Part shown: one piece after another, positions 18,791-27,804 of the stretch | Numbering within the stretch: position 1 is the stretch's first letter | Layout of the letters: the number at the start of each line of letters is the position of its first letter | NCBI RefSeq assembly: GCF_003651185.1 | Contig: NZ_RCDC01000004.1 | Coordinates: 1,040,659 to 1,104,658, forward strand | DNA length: 64,000 bases | Reading direction: 5' to 3' | DNA from: Stenotrophomonas rhizophila | GTDB taxonomy: Bacteria > Pseudomonadota > Gammaproteobacteria > Xanthomonadales > Xanthomonadaceae | Made by a program: the position numbers and the translations under genes | The notes under the pieces: model-generated | Seen by the model: only the letters and a program-made list of their open reading frames with translations | The model's database searches: none | What the model was told of the DNA's origin: nothing

Positions 18791-20404
18791 TTACTTCCCC
18801 TGCTGCTGGTTGCGGTTCGAATTGGAATTGTTCTTCTGTTCCTGGGCGGCCGCCGCGCGCGATTCGGCGATGCCGACCGAGCGGGCCGAGGCCGCCTTTT
18901 CATCTTTCTGCAGTTCCATCGGCTGATCCTCGCCTTCCGGAGTCAACCAGCCACCACTGAAGCCGGCACGCTCCAGACCCTTGCGGATATGGGCGTTCTT
19001 CTTCATCACATCCCAGACGAAATCGTTCCGGTAGTTGGCGATCATGGTCAGGATCGGGCCTTGGTCGATACCGATGTAATCGCTGGCCACCCAGCCGCGA
19101 TCCGGCACCAGGCGACCGGTCTTGATCGGGATGTCGTAGTTGAAACTCGGGTTGAACGAATCCAGGAAGCCGTAGCTGGAATAGATGTAATCGCCATAGC
19201 GCTTGTGCATCTCCACCGCGGCCGGGATGACTTCTTCCGGCGCGAACACGATCGAGGCGATCGCCGCGGTCGGCGCGATGGTGCCGTCATCGAAGTTCTC
19301 GCGCAGGCCGGCGCCGCGCGAAGAGTAATGGCGGAACTGGCGCTGCTCGCCCCGGTATTCCTGGGTGGTGTTCTGCGGACCGTCGCTGGCGGTCAGGCCC
19401 CATACGTTCTGGCCGTAATCCTTCCAGTTCATCGGGTTGGCGATCGCGTACTCGCGCTGCGCCAGGGCGGCCGAACGGCTGTTGAGGAAGTAGGTACTGC
19501 CCCGCTCGCGCATGTAGGCATCCTGGATGTCGCGGAAGTCCACCCACACATGCGTGTACTGGTGGCCGAACAGCGGGCCGAAGGACAGGTATTCCTGGCC
19601 CTGGTAGACGCCCCAGTCGTTGTCGTAGGTACGCGTCCAGACCGTCCAGGCGTCCGGGCTGACCGGGTGGGTGGGCGAGCCGAGCGCGAGGATGTAGACC
19701 ATCATCGCCTCGTTGTAGCCCATCCAGTCGTGGTCGATGAAGCCGCTTTCCGGGAACCAGCCCATCGAGATCAGCGGCGCGCGCTGCTGCAGCCACGGCC
19801 AGTCCACGCGCTTGTACAGCGTATCGGCGATCTCGCGGATCTCTTTTTCGCGCGCGTCGTCACCGTCGTAATAGGACTGCGCGAACAGCACGCCCATCAT
19901 CAGCAGCGCGGTATCCACGCTGGACAGTTCCACCCAGCTGTCATAGCGGCGGCCTTCCTGCATGTCCAGGAAGTGGTAGTAGAAGCCTTTGTAACCGCCC
20001 TTGCCGGTGCGCTGCGGGCCCATCGGCAGGTCGCGGAAGAACTTCAGCGTCAGCAGGGTGCGGTCGATCGCCTGGTTGCGGCTGACCCAGCCGTTCTCGA
20101 TGCCGATCGGATAGGCGGTCAGCGCATAGCCCACCGAGGCGATGCTGGCGAACGGGCGCGACGGATAACGGTCCGGGCTGAGCCCGTTGACCTCGTTGGT
20201 GGTATCCCAGAAGAACTGGAAGGTGCGGCGCTCGATATCGTCGAACAGCGGCGGCAGCTCCGGCTTCATCGGCCGCGGCGGCACGTCCGCCTCGACCAGG
20301 ATCACGGGCGGCTTGGGCTTGGCCGGCTCCTGCTGGGCCTGCGGCTGGCAGGCAGCGACGGCGAGACTGATCGTCGCGGCGGTCAACAGGTGGCGTGCCT
20401 GCAT
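18791..20404 (-). CDS. GH144/'glucoamylase'-family lipoprotein (putative beta-1,2-glucan hydrolase)
   Basis: 537-residue lipoprotein (lipobox AVAAC). The rest matches the Pfam glycoamylase-like family: RRTFQFFWDTTNEVNGLSPD, ASVGYALTAYPIGIENGW, ELSSVDTALLMMGVLFAQ, GYNEAMMVYILALGSPTHPV, FGHQYTHVWVDFRDIQD, FDDGTIAPTAAIASIVFAPE, DYIGIDQGPILTMIANYR. Characterised relatives in CAZy GH144 are beta-1,2-glucanases despite the 'glucoamylase' label, so sophoro-oligosaccharide release is a reasonable but unproven role. ATG 20404 has AAGGAG at ideal spacing; an upstream in-frame ATG would hide the signal peptide. First gene of the six-gene operon, 54 nt downstream of a LacI-type operator. C-terminal tail is Asn/Gln-rich. 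Confidence 0.82.
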   Translation of the reverse strand: MQARHLLTAATISLAVAACQPQAQQEPAKPKPPVILVEADVPPRPMKPELPPLFDDIERRTFQFFWDTTNEVNGLSPDRYPSRPFASIASVGYALTAYPIGIENGWVSRNQAIDRTLLTLKFFRDLPMGPQRTGKGGYKGFYYHFLDMQEGRRYDSWVELSSVDTALLMMGVLFAQSYYDGDDAREKEIREIADTLYKRVDWPWLQQRAPLISMGWFPESGFIDHDWMGYNEAMMVYILALGSPTHPVSPDAWTVWTRTYDNDWGVYQGQEYLSFGPLFGHQYTHVWVDFRDIQDAYMRERGSTYFLNSRSAALAQREYAIANPMNWKDYGQNVWGLTASDGPQNTTQEYRGEQRQFRHYSSRGAGLRENFDDGTIAPTAAIASIVFAPEEVIPAAVEMHKRYGDYIYSSYGFLDSFNPSFNYDIPIKTGRLVPDRGWVASDYIGIDQGPILTMIANYRNDFVWDVMKKNAHIRKGLERAGFSGGWLTPEGEDQPMELQKDEKAASARSVGIAESRAAAAQEQKNNSNSNRNQQQGK

Positions 20405-20457
20405 GGGCCAACTCCTTCTACAGTGTTCGTGACTGGGAAGCATAACGTCCAATGACC

Positions 20458-20471
20458 TGAAATCGTTTACA
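20458..20471 (-). promoter_or_regulatory. LacI-family operator upstream of the carbohydrate operon
   Basis: TGAAATCGTTTACA (plus strand) fits TGNAANCGNTNNCA, the pseudo-palindromic consensus of LacI/CcpA-type regulators with central CG. Its reverse complement differs at two of 14 positions from the site upstream of the lacI-type gene (24847-24860). It lies 54 bp before the GH144-like start. Confidence 0.7.
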
Positions 20472-20482
20472 GAACGCGGCCT

Positions 20483-20504
20483 AAAAAAACCACGCAGGCG
20501 TGGT
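20483..20504 (-). terminator. Intrinsic terminator after the TonB-dependent receptor gene
   Basis: On the minus strand ACCACG-CCTG-CGTGGT followed by seven T. A second perfect 10-bp hairpin without a long T-tract lies closer to the stop, at 20598-20621. Together they separate receptor transcription from the operon. Confidence 0.75.
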
Positions 20505-20597
20505 CCAAAGCCGCGGTCATTGCCCAGGCCGCTGCCACCCTCCGTGGCACCGGCCTGGACAATGGACTGGCCCGAAGGCCAGCCATTGCCATGAAAC

Positions 20598-20621
20598 CGG
20601 CCCCGTCCGAAGACGGGGCCG
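20598..20621 (-). terminator. GC-rich hairpin 10 bp after the receptor stop
   Basis: CGGCCCCGTC / GACGGGGCCG with a 4-nt loop, followed on the minus strand only by GTTT. Probably a 3'-end stabiliser or weak terminator. Confidence 0.5.
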
Positions 20622-20630
20622 TGTGCTGCA

Positions 20631-23600
20631 TCAGAAGCGGAAGCCGACTTCGGCCTTCACCTGGCGCGGCGTACCGACGATATCGCCGGTCTCGTTGTAG
20701 CTGGCCTGCAGCTTGCCGTCGGTCTTGAAGTAGTTGTAGGTGGCGAAGTTGTCGAAGTTGAACACGTTGATGATGTCGATACGCGCGTACAGCTCGGTAT
20801 CGCCCGCCATCTTGAACGTCTTCGTCGCCTGCAGATCGACCGAACGGTAGCCGAAGATCTTGCCACCCAGCAGGAACTTGCCATTGGCGTTGGGCACCGC
20901 GGCCTGCGGCGTCGGCAGGTCGTAGCCACTGGCCTGCGGCACGCCGTACCAGTCGTTGACGGCCGTCGGGGTGGCCAGGGTGACCTTGCCGCCGAAGGTG
21001 ATGCCCCAGAAGCCCGCGTACGAACCGGTGACCACCAGGCGGTGGCGCGGCGCGCCGTTGGAACGGATGGTCGGATAATCTTCGATCAGGCCGCGGTCGA
21101 ACGCGTACTTCTCGTTGATGTCGCGGTTGTGGCGCGCGGTGGTCCAGGTGTAGGCCACCGAGGTGCCCCAGCCGCTTTCCTGGGTGAACGGCTTCTGCGC
21201 CGACAGCAGGACCTGGGTCGCACGGGTCTTGATGCCCTGCTGGCCGATGATCAGGCTGCCGAAGCCCGGCACGTTGCAGCTCCAGGCCTGGCTCAGGCCC
21301 GGGTCGGTGCCGCCGCACAGGCGCGGGTCATCGAAGAACTGGCCGGTCGGGTAACGGTTGCCCAGGGTGAAGGCGAAGCCGTCGTAGCTCAGGGTGCGGG
21401 AGATGGTGGCATCGGTCAGCCACTCACCCACCTGGTTGCTCATGCCGAAGCTGAACTGATCCGAGTACGGCACCTTGAGGTTGTTGTTCAGCAGGTCCAC
21501 TTCCAGACCGGCATTGCTGGTCGAGCCGACCAGGGCCTGCAGGTTGCCGATCCCGTTGAGCAGGTTCGGGTTCCAGTCGTAGCAGGCGGCCTGGCCGTTG
21601 ATGCAGGTGCCGGTCGACGGGTTGCGGAAGTAGATGGTCGGCTGCGGCAGGGCCAGCTTGGTGGTTTCCAGCTGCAGGTTGTCGAACAGGTCGCGATCGT
21701 ACGAACGACCGGCACCACCGTGGAACACGTGCTGCTCGTCGGCGTTGAGGTCATACGAGAAGCCCAGGCGCGGCTGCCAGGCATCCTTGAACGCCTTGCG
21801 GTTTTTGCCGGTGCTGATGTAATCGCCGATGTTCAGGCCACCCAGCGCCAGCGAATCGGCGTAGGTCTGGCCAGCGGCCGCGCGCGGATCCTGCGAGTAG
21901 ATCGCGTCGACCACCTGCTGCGGGGTCACGAAGTCCAGGTAGGACGGCGTCTTCTCGTAGTCCCAACGCAGGCCGAGGTTGAGCTGCAGGTGGTCGTTGA
22001 CCTGCCAGTCGTCCTGGATGAACAGGCCGATCTGCTTGGACTTCGAACGCACTTCGCCCGACACGCCCGACACGCCGGTCACCGGCTTGACGAACTGCGC
22101 CTTGTACGGGATGGAATCCGGGAAGTCCGGATCGCCCAGGGTGTAGGTGAAGGTCGGGTTGATCTGCGCAGCATCGGATGCGTACAGGTCGATCTGCTTG
22201 TACTTGGCGCCCATCTTGATGGTGTGGTCGCCCGCCCACTGGATGCCATCCAGGGTCAGGTTGTCTTCGATCGACCAGCCCTTCTGGCCCTTCACCTGCG
22301 AATCCAGCGCCGATGCGCCACCGATCTTCACCACGGTGCGGTCTTCGGTGCCGTCCGGCGCGGTGTAGGTGATGCCGTTGGCCAGGGTCAGCGGGGTCGG
22401 GTTGTTGAACGAATCTTCGTGGGTGACCATCAGTTCGTTGTAGTAACGCTCGCCGCTGTGGTTCCAGCGCAGGGCGTAACGACGGTCGGTGTTGACCACT
22501 TCACGGCCGGCTTCCGGCGCGGTCTGGCCGCTGAACTGCGACTGGGTTTCATCGCGGTCCTGGAAGGTCAGCTCGATGCGATCGTTGTCGGTCGGCTCGA
22601 AGTCGACCTTGGCGAAGATCAGATCCTGCTGGAACGGCTGGCTGGCCGGGCCGAGGCCGGCGGCGCCTTCCGGCGGCAGCAGGGCGGCAGCTCGGCCGAC
22701 CGCGCCGTCAGGCGCGATGGTGACCGGCAAGTCGAAGCGCTTGGCTTCATAGGTCACGAAGAAGTGGGCCTTGTCCTGGATGATCGGACCACCCAATGCA
22801 AAACCGTATTCCTTCTCGGCCGATGCCTCTTTCGTCTGGCCAGCCTGACGCTCGGCCGGGGTCTTGGCGCGCATGTCTTCGTTGGTGTAACGGTAGAAGG
22901 TTTCACCCTTGAACTCGTTGGTGCCGGACTTGGTGGCCGCGGTCACGGCCGCGCTCGACACCTGGCCGTACTCGGCCTTGTAGTTGCCGCTGATGACCTT
23001 GTATTCGCCGATCGCCAGCTGCGGGAACGGGTTGCCGGCGCTGCCGGACTGGCCGGCCACGCCGCCGCCCTTGACGTAGCTCTTCTGGCCCACGCCGTCG
23101 ATATAGACGTTGGTGCCGTCGGAGTTGGTGGCACCGCCGCGCAGGGAGGTGTTGCCCTTGGCATCACGGGTGAAGATCAGGCCCGGCACCGCGTCGGCGA
23201 ATTCCAGGAAGTTGCGCGACACCTGCGGGGTGGTCTGGATCTGCTGCAGGCTGACGGTCTTGCCCACTTCGGAGGTACGCACTTCCTGCAGCAGGGTCGG
23301 TGCAATGACGTTGACCGTGTCCAGGTTGGTGGCGTTGGCAGTGCTGCCGTTGGCCGGCGCGCCGCTGAAGTTCAGGGTCGCGGTGGAGGCCACGGTGACC
23401 GTCACCTTCTGCGTCTGGCCATTGGCCACCACGTTGTAGGTGCCCGGGTCCAGGCCCATCAGCGAGTAGCTGCCATCGGCACGGGTGGTGGCGCGGCGCA
23501 CGGTGCCGCTGGCCACGTTGGTGGCGGTGACTTCGGTGCCGGCGGCAGCCTCGGCGACCTGGCCGCGCAGCGACGAGGTGGCCGACTGCGCCATCACGCT

Positions 23601-23690
23601 CGGGGCGGCGCCCAGCATCAGGCAGGTGACCAGCGCGCTGGACAACAGACTGCGTGCGGGCGCGCGGTTGCGGTGATTGGAATACGTCAT
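20631..23690 (-). CDS. TonB-dependent receptor with carboxypeptidase-regulatory-like N-terminal domain (Oar-like)
   Basis: 1019-residue outer-membrane receptor importing substrates with TonB energy. Signal peptide ends near MAQS (about 35); a CarboxypepD-reg-like beta domain follows (LRGQVAEAAAGTEVTATNV...GSYSLMGLDPGTYNVVANG, about 40-110); then a plug with VNVIAPTLLQEVRTSEVGKT and TSLRGGATNSDGTNVYIDGV; then a 22-strand-type barrel ending in the outer-membrane signature EVGFRF with terminal Phe. ATG 23690 has GGAGAG 4 nt upstream. Lies between the LacI regulator and the hydrolase/ABC operon, so probably brings the glucan or large oligosaccharide across the outer membrane. No iron-related motif or Fur box was noticed. 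Confidence 0.9.
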   Translation of the reverse strand: MTYSNHRNRAPARSLLSSALVTCLMLGAAPSVMAQSATSSLRGQVAEAAAGTEVTATNVASGTVRRATTRADGSYSLMGLDPGTYNVVANGQTQKVTVTVASTATLNFSGAPANGSTANATNLDTVNVIAPTLLQEVRTSEVGKTVSLQQIQTTPQVSRNFLEFADAVPGLIFTRDAKGNTSLRGGATNSDGTNVYIDGVGQKSYVKGGGVAGQSGSAGNPFPQLAIGEYKVISGNYKAEYGQVSSAAVTAATKSGTNEFKGETFYRYTNEDMRAKTPAERQAGQTKEASAEKEYGFALGGPIIQDKAHFFVTYEAKRFDLPVTIAPDGAVGRAAALLPPEGAAGLGPASQPFQQDLIFAKVDFEPTDNDRIELTFQDRDETQSQFSGQTAPEAGREVVNTDRRYALRWNHSGERYYNELMVTHEDSFNNPTPLTLANGITYTAPDGTEDRTVVKIGGASALDSQVKGQKGWSIEDNLTLDGIQWAGDHTIKMGAKYKQIDLYASDAAQINPTFTYTLGDPDFPDSIPYKAQFVKPVTGVSGVSGEVRSKSKQIGLFIQDDWQVNDHLQLNLGLRWDYEKTPSYLDFVTPQQVVDAIYSQDPRAAAGQTYADSLALGGLNIGDYISTGKNRKAFKDAWQPRLGFSYDLNADEQHVFHGGAGRSYDRDLFDNLQLETTKLALPQPTIYFRNPSTGTCINGQAACYDWNPNLLNGIGNLQALVGSTSNAGLEVDLLNNNLKVPYSDQFSFGMSNQVGEWLTDATISRTLSYDGFAFTLGNRYPTGQFFDDPRLCGGTDPGLSQAWSCNVPGFGSLIIGQQGIKTRATQVLLSAQKPFTQESGWGTSVAYTWTTARHNRDINEKYAFDRGLIEDYPTIRSNGAPRHRLVVTGSYAGFWGITFGGKVTLATPTAVNDWYGVPQASGYDLPTPQAAVPNANGKFLLGGKIFGYRSVDLQATKTFKMAGDTELYARIDIINVFNFDNFATYNYFKTDGKLQASYNETGDIVGTPRQVKAEVGFRF

Positions 23691-23759
23691 GTAACTCTCC
23701 GGGTGGTGGTGGCCGTCTTTGCGGCCCCTGTCGTTTTATGTGGTGCGTTTTTTTAGGGC

Positions 23760-23784
23760 GTCACGACCAACGGTCGTGACCTAC
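23760..23784 (-). repeat. SMAG/GTAG-type REP element overlapping the lacI-type stop codon
   Basis: Minus strand: GTAGGTCACGACCGTTGGTC continuing GTGAC, a GTAG head plus 10-bp-arm palindrome. The TAG of GTAG (23783-23781) is the stop codon of the regulator gene. Confidence 0.75.
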
Positions 23785-24803
23785 TGCTGGGTTCTGGCTT
23801 TGCTCGAATCACGCACGATCAGGGTCGGCACGAGCGTCTGCTTGTCGCCGGCCCCTTCTGTGTTGTTGCCATCCATCAACTGCAACAGGCGCGTCGCGGC
23901 CTTATCGCCGAGGTCGGCGATACTCACCTGCATCGTTGTCAACGATGGGTGAACGAAACGTGCCAGCGGAATGTCATCGAAACCCGCCAAGGCGACATCG
24001 GCCGGCACCCGGACACCTGCCTGCGCGAACGCATACAGACACCCCAGCGCCATCATGTCGTTGGCGGCGAACACCGCATCGGGCAGCGTGCCGGCTGCCA
24101 GCAACTCCTGTCCGGCGCGATGGCCGGAAGCTTCGTCAAAGTCACCGGGCAACTCGATCCCTTCGGCAGCATCGCCGAAGGCCGCCAGCGCATCGCGGAA
24201 ACCGCGCAGGCGCTCACGGGCGTCGTAGTTGAGGTCCGGACCGGAAATGAAGGCGATGCGCCGATGCCCGACGTCCAGCAGGTGACGGGTCATGGCCATC
24301 GCGCCGGCATGGTCATCGATGCTCAGCACCGGATGATCCTGCTCGGGCAGATACGTGTTGATCAGCACCGTGGGCAACGACTGCGGCAGGTTGTCGGTCA
24401 GGAAGCCGGGGCTCTCGGCATACGGCGAAAGCACCAGCAACCCATCGACACGACCGCGCATGGCCCGCAGGGCCGCGCCCTGCTGCTCCTGGTCACCGTG
24501 GTAACTGGACACGAGCAGATGCTGGCGACGCTCGCGGGCCACCCCATCGATGCCACGCATCAGTTCGGAGAAGAATTCGCCATAGAGATCGGGCAACACC
24601 ACGCCAATGGTGTTGGTCCGTCGGCTGCTCAGGCTCCGGGCCGCTGCATGCGGGGTATAGCGCAGTCGCGCTGCCACCTCCAGCACCAGCTTGCGCACGG
24701 GCTCGGCAACATTTTCATGGCCATTGAGTGCGCGCGAGACCGTGGCAACAGAGACACGGGCTTCACGGGCGACATCTTTGATAGTGATCGCTGCCTTGTT
24801 CAC
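23781..24803 (-). CDS. LacI-family transcriptional regulator
   Basis: 340-residue repressor. N-terminal helix-turn-helix ITIKDVAREARVSVATVSRA and hinge AARSLSSRRTNTIGVVLPDL, then a periplasmic-binding-protein-like sensor domain (about 60-330) with AVFAANDMMALGCLYAF and ALAGFDDIPLARFVHPSLTT. GTG 24803 is chosen because GGAGGG lies just upstream; an earlier GTG at 24818 has no ribosome site. Located upstream of the TonB receptor and transcribed the same way, with an operator in its own promoter region, so it likely autoregulates and controls the locus in response to a sugar. Stop codon is supplied by a REP element. Confidence 0.93.
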   Translation of the reverse strand: MNKAAITIKDVAREARVSVATVSRALNGHENVAEPVRKLVLEVAARLRYTPHAAARSLSSRRTNTIGVVLPDLYGEFFSELMRGIDGVARERRQHLLVSSYHGDQEQQGAALRAMRGRVDGLLVLSPYAESPGFLTDNLPQSLPTVLINTYLPEQDHPVLSIDDHAGAMAMTRHLLDVGHRRIAFISGPDLNYDARERLRGFRDALAAFGDAAEGIELPGDFDEASGHRAGQELLAAGTLPDAVFAANDMMALGCLYAFAQAGVRVPADVALAGFDDIPLARFVHPSLTTMQVSIADLGDKAATRLLQLMDGNNTEGAGDKQTLVPTLIVRDSSKARTQQ

Positions 24804-24846
24804 TTCGCCGCCCTCCACGGCTTAGAGATCTGGGCTTGGCGCGGAA

Positions 24847-24860
24847 TGTAAGCGTTTTCA
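24847..24860 (-). promoter_or_regulatory. LacI-family operator upstream of the regulator gene
   Basis: TGTAAGCGTTTTCA; reverse complement TGAAAACGCTTACA fits TGNAANCGNTNNCA exactly. It is 44 bp upstream of the GTG start. A weaker TGTAAACACT half-site lies about 10 bp further upstream. Confidence 0.7.
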
Positions 24861-24966
24861 AACCCGAATGTAAACACTACGTTAGCCTCATGTCGTACGG
24901 CGGTAACCAAAAGCTGTCCATGTCGGCCCCTTTCGGGACTGGCCAGGACAAGGCGGGACAAGGGTT

Positions 24967-25236
24967 TCAGCGGTTTTTGACCGGTGTCTCGGCACGGATG
25001 GACAACGCGTGGATATCGGTCTCCATCATCGTTCCCAGGGCCGCATAGACGGCCCGATGGCGCGCCAGCGGGAGCTTTCCTTCGAAGGCTGCGCTGACCA
25101 CGTGCACCTTGAAGTGCCCCCGGCCGTCACGCGCGCCCTCATGGCCGGCGTGGCGGTGGCTGTCATCCTTGACCTCCAGCAGTTCCGGATCCAGTGCCTG
25201 CTGCAGCGCCTGCCGGATGCGCTCGACCCGGTTCAT
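24967..25236 (-). CDS. bolA: BolA-family protein
   Basis: 89-residue BolA/IbaG-type protein. Family features: [15 protein letters not shown] start helix, [20 protein letters not shown] (His/Gly loop used for cluster or metal binding with monothiol glutaredoxin), and the [20 protein letters not shown] segment. ATG 25236 overlaps the yciI stop by ATGA, so the two are cotranscribed. BolA proteins act with Grx4-type glutaredoxins in Fe-S trafficking and, in some bacteria, as transcription regulators. Confidence 0.92.
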   Translation of the reverse strand: MNRVERIRQALQQALDPELLEVKDDSHRHAGHEGARDGRGHFKVHVVSAAFEGKLPLARHRAVYAALGTMMETDIHALSIRAETPVKNR

Positions 25237-25532
25237 GGCAGGACCTTGCGGAACGGACGCACCTGGACGCGCACGTAGACGCCCGCCTCTACATACGGAT
25301 CGGCGGCGGCCCAGTCCTGGGCGTGGGTCAGCGAATCGAACGCGGCGATCACCACGCTGCCACTGAAGCCGGCCGGGCCGGGATCTTCGCTGTCGATGGC
25401 CGGGCACGGGCCGGCCAGCAGCAGCCGCCCCTCGTCCTGCAGGGCCTGCAGCCGGGCCAGATGGGCCGGGCGCGACGCCAGACGGGCGGCCAGCACATCG
25501 GTGCCGTCATAGCCTTCAATCACATACCACAC
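25233..25532 (-). CDS. yciI: YciI family protein
   Basis: 99-residue ferredoxin-like-fold protein closely resembling enterobacterial Yci[10 protein letters not shown] start, [20 protein letters not shown] (family His/Asp pocket), [20 protein letters not shown] and [18 protein letters not shown]. Biochemical role not established. GTG 25532 is preferred (GGAG 6-9 nt upstream); a TTG six bases earlier lies against the ribosome site. Overlaps bolA. Confidence 0.9.
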   Translation of the reverse strand: MWYVIEGYDGTDVLAARLASRPAHLARLQALQDEGRLLLAGPCPAIDSEDPGPAGFSGSVVIAAFDSLTHAQDWAAADPYVEAGVYVRVQVRPFRKVLP

Positions 25533-25878
25533 GGGCAACTCCGAGGTCTTGTTGAATCAATCCCGGGCATTCTAGCGGGGCTGGCTGGACACTGGCGCGG
25601 CAACCCCGTAGTCTTATGTCCATTGCACGTGGCTGGATGCAGCGCCCCGTCGGCAACCGGCTCCACCGCCAGCCGACGACCGATCCACTGCCCCACACCA
25701 GCACACGTAGACGACCTCCCCGTAGTTCTGTCGCTGCCCATCGCGGCGCGCCTTGCTGTTTGAAGTGTGGAATCGCGCCGACCCAGGCGTGTCATGGCTT
25801 GCCATCCTGCCGCCCGGGACCGTTCCGGACGCTGGCATGGTGCGGCGACCGGTCCGTTGCAATACTGACGTCTATTTG
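25533..25878. other. Gene-free stretch between yciI and scpA
   Basis: 346 bp between divergent yciI and scpA. No convincing gene, REP element or tRNA was recognised. It must carry both promoters; only a loose AT-richer patch (TTGCAATACTGACGTCTATT) just before scpA stands out. Confidence 0.4.
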
Positions 25879-26787
25879 ATGACTGCCGAACTCGCGCCCG
25901 ACGCGAACCCGCCAATCCGAGTGCCCGCCCCACAGCAGCAGGAAATGCCGCTGGCCGTGGTGCATGGACAGCCGGTCCTGCAGATTCCGCAGGACCTGTA
26001 CATCCCGCCGGACGCGCTGGAAGTCATCCTGGATGCGTTCGAGGGTCCGCTGGACCTGCTGCTGTACCTGATCCGCCGGCAGAACCTGGACATCCTGGAT
26101 ATCCCGGTCGCCGAGATCACCCGCCAGTATGTCGAGTACATCAACGTCATGCAGGAGCTGCGCTTCGAACTGGCGGCCGAGTACCTGGTGATGGCGGCGA
26201 TCCTGGCCGAAGTGAAGTCGCGGATGCTGTTGCCGCGGCCGCCCAGCATCGAGGGCGAGGAAGCCGATCCGCGCGCCGAGCTGGTGCGCCGGCTGCAGGA
26301 GTACGAACGTTTCAAGCAGGCCGCCGAGGACATCGACAGCCTGCCCCGCCAGGACCGCGACACCACCGTGGTCCACGCCTTCGTCCCTGACCGCGCGGCC
26401 GTCAAGCTGCCGCCGCCGGTGGATCTGAAGGAAATGCTGATGGCGCTGCACGACGTGCTCAAGCGCGCCGAGCTGTTCACCGGCCACGCGATCAAACGCG
26501 AGGCACTGAGCGTGCGCCAGCGGATGGGCGACGTGCTGGGTCGTCTGGAAGACGGCAGGTTCTACCGGTTTGAAACGCTGTTCACCGCCGAAGAAGGCAA
26601 GCTGGGGGTGCTGGTCACCTTCCTGGCCCTGCTGGAACTGGCCAAGGAACAGCTGCTGGACATCGTCCAGGAAGCTCCGCTGGCGCCGATCTACGTCAAG
26701 TCCCTGGCCGCCGGCAACACCAACGAACCGCTGCAATTCAACAGCGAGTTCGACGACAACGACGCCGCCGCCAACGAATCCGACTGA
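25879..26787 (+). CDS. scpA: Segregation and condensation protein A
   Basis: 302-residue kleisin that bridges the SMC heads and binds ScpB, needed for chromosome condensation and segregation. Shows FEGPLDLLLYLIRRQNLDILDIPVAEITRQYV (N-terminal kleisin helix region in two parts), AAEYLVMAAILAEVKSRMLL, and a C-terminal winged-helix part ending FLALLELAKEQLLDIVQEAP. ATG 25879 follows TCTATTTG; longer frames upstream lack family similarity. An N-terminal extension of about 45 residues precedes the conserved start. scpB follows after 15 nt. Confidence 0.94.
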   Translation: MTAELAPDANPPIRVPAPQQQEMPLAVVHGQPVLQIPQDLYIPPDALEVILDAFEGPLDLLLYLIRRQNLDILDIPVAEITRQYVEYINVMQELRFELAAEYLVMAAILAEVKSRMLLPRPPSIEGEEADPRAELVRRLQEYERFKQAAEDIDSLPRQDRDTTVVHAFVPDRAAVKLPPPVDLKEMLMALHDVLKRAELFTGHAIKREALSVRQRMGDVLGRLEDGRFYRFETLFTAEEGKLGVLVTFLALLELAKEQLLDIVQEAPLAPIYVKSLAAGNTNEPLQFNSEFDDNDAAANESD

Positions 26788-26802
26788 GCACCCGACCCAC
26801 GC

Positions 26803-27804
26803 ATGGATCAACCGCTGATCAACCGTATTGTCGAAGGCGCCCTGCTGGCGGCCAGTGAGCCGTTGACGCTGGCGCAGCTGCAGGGCCTGTTCCCGGAAGA
26901 GGAACCGGCACCGCCGGGCAGCATCGAACGCGCGCTGGAACTGCTGCGCGAAGGCTGCCAGGACCGCGGCGTGGAGCTGGTCGAGGTGGCCTCCGGCTTC
27001 CGCTTCCAGGTCACCAGCGAAGTGCATGGCTACATCACCCGGCTGTGGACGGAGCGCAAGACCCGCTACACCCGTGCCACGCTGGAAACGCTGGCATTGA
27101 TCGCCTACCGCCAGCCGATCACCCGCGGCGAGATCGAACAGGTCCGCGGTGTGGCGGTCAGCAGCAACATCATCCAGGCCCTGGAAGAGCGCGAATGGAT
27201 CCGCGTGATCGGCCACCGCGACGTGCCCGGCAAACCGGCGCTGTTCGGGACCACCAAGGGCTTCCTGGATTATTTCGGGCTCAAGCGCCTGGACGAACTG
27301 CCGCCGCTGTCCGAGTTGCGCGACCTGGGCGAGCTGGAACCGCAGCTGCCGCTGGACAGCGAAGGCCAGCCGGCCGGTCGCCTGCCCGCCGGCGCGGCGA
27401 CCCCGGAGGCCGAGCTGGAGACGGACGCGGCCAATGATGACGCCACTCCAGCACCGGCGGACCCGGCGGACCCAGTGGACCCTGCAGCGGCCCGGTTGGC
27501 AGCCCGCGTGGCGCTGGCCTCGGCGCGACTGGCGGAGCAACTGGCAGAACCGGACAATAGCGAGGCGCCCGATGCTGCAGACGCCACCGACACCCCATCC
27601 CATGCGCCGTTGTCGCTTGCCGACGACGACGCGGATACGACCGCCAGCGATGGCGAACCCGATACCGCGCCGGGAGAGCGCGCGGCGCCCCAGAACGAAA
27701 CCGGAAACAACGCCGTCGCGAAGACGACCGTGGCTGTTGACGAAGCCGATCCCGAACCAGAGGCCGACGCATCCGTTGCCGGCCGGAGCCAAGTAAATGA
27801 GTGA
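26803..27804 (+). CDS. scpB: Segregation and condensation protein B with acidic C-terminal extension
   Basis: 333 residues: tandem winged-helix ScpB core (1-180; IVEGALLAASEPLTLAQLQ, GFRFQVTSEV, TRATLETLALIAYRQPITRG, FGTTKGFLDYFGL) plus about 150 residues of Ala/Asp/Pro-rich, probably disordered acidic tail. Typical ScpB is about 180-200 residues, so the tail is a lineage addition. Its 3' end overlaps the start of rluB by 8 nt. Confidence 0.93.
   Translation: MDQPLINRIVEGALLAASEPLTLAQLQGLFPEEEPAPPGSIERALELLREGCQDRGVELVEVASGFRFQVTSEVHGYITRLWTERKTRYTRATLETLALIAYRQPITRGEIEQVRGVAVSSNIIQALEEREWIRVIGHRDVPGKPALFGTTKGFLDYFGLKRLDELPPLSELRDLGELEPQLPLDSEGQPAGRLPAGAATPEAELETDAANDDATPAPADPADPVDPAAARLAARVALASARLAEQLAEPDNSEAPDAADATDTPSHAPLSLADDDADTTASDGEPDTAPGERAAPQNETGNNAVAKTTVAVDEADPEPEADASVAGRSQVNE

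Noticed and set aside
21042..23756. 904-codon plus-strand frame opposite the TonB receptor
   Set aside because: No recognisable domain, unnatural composition, fully antisense to a clear receptor.
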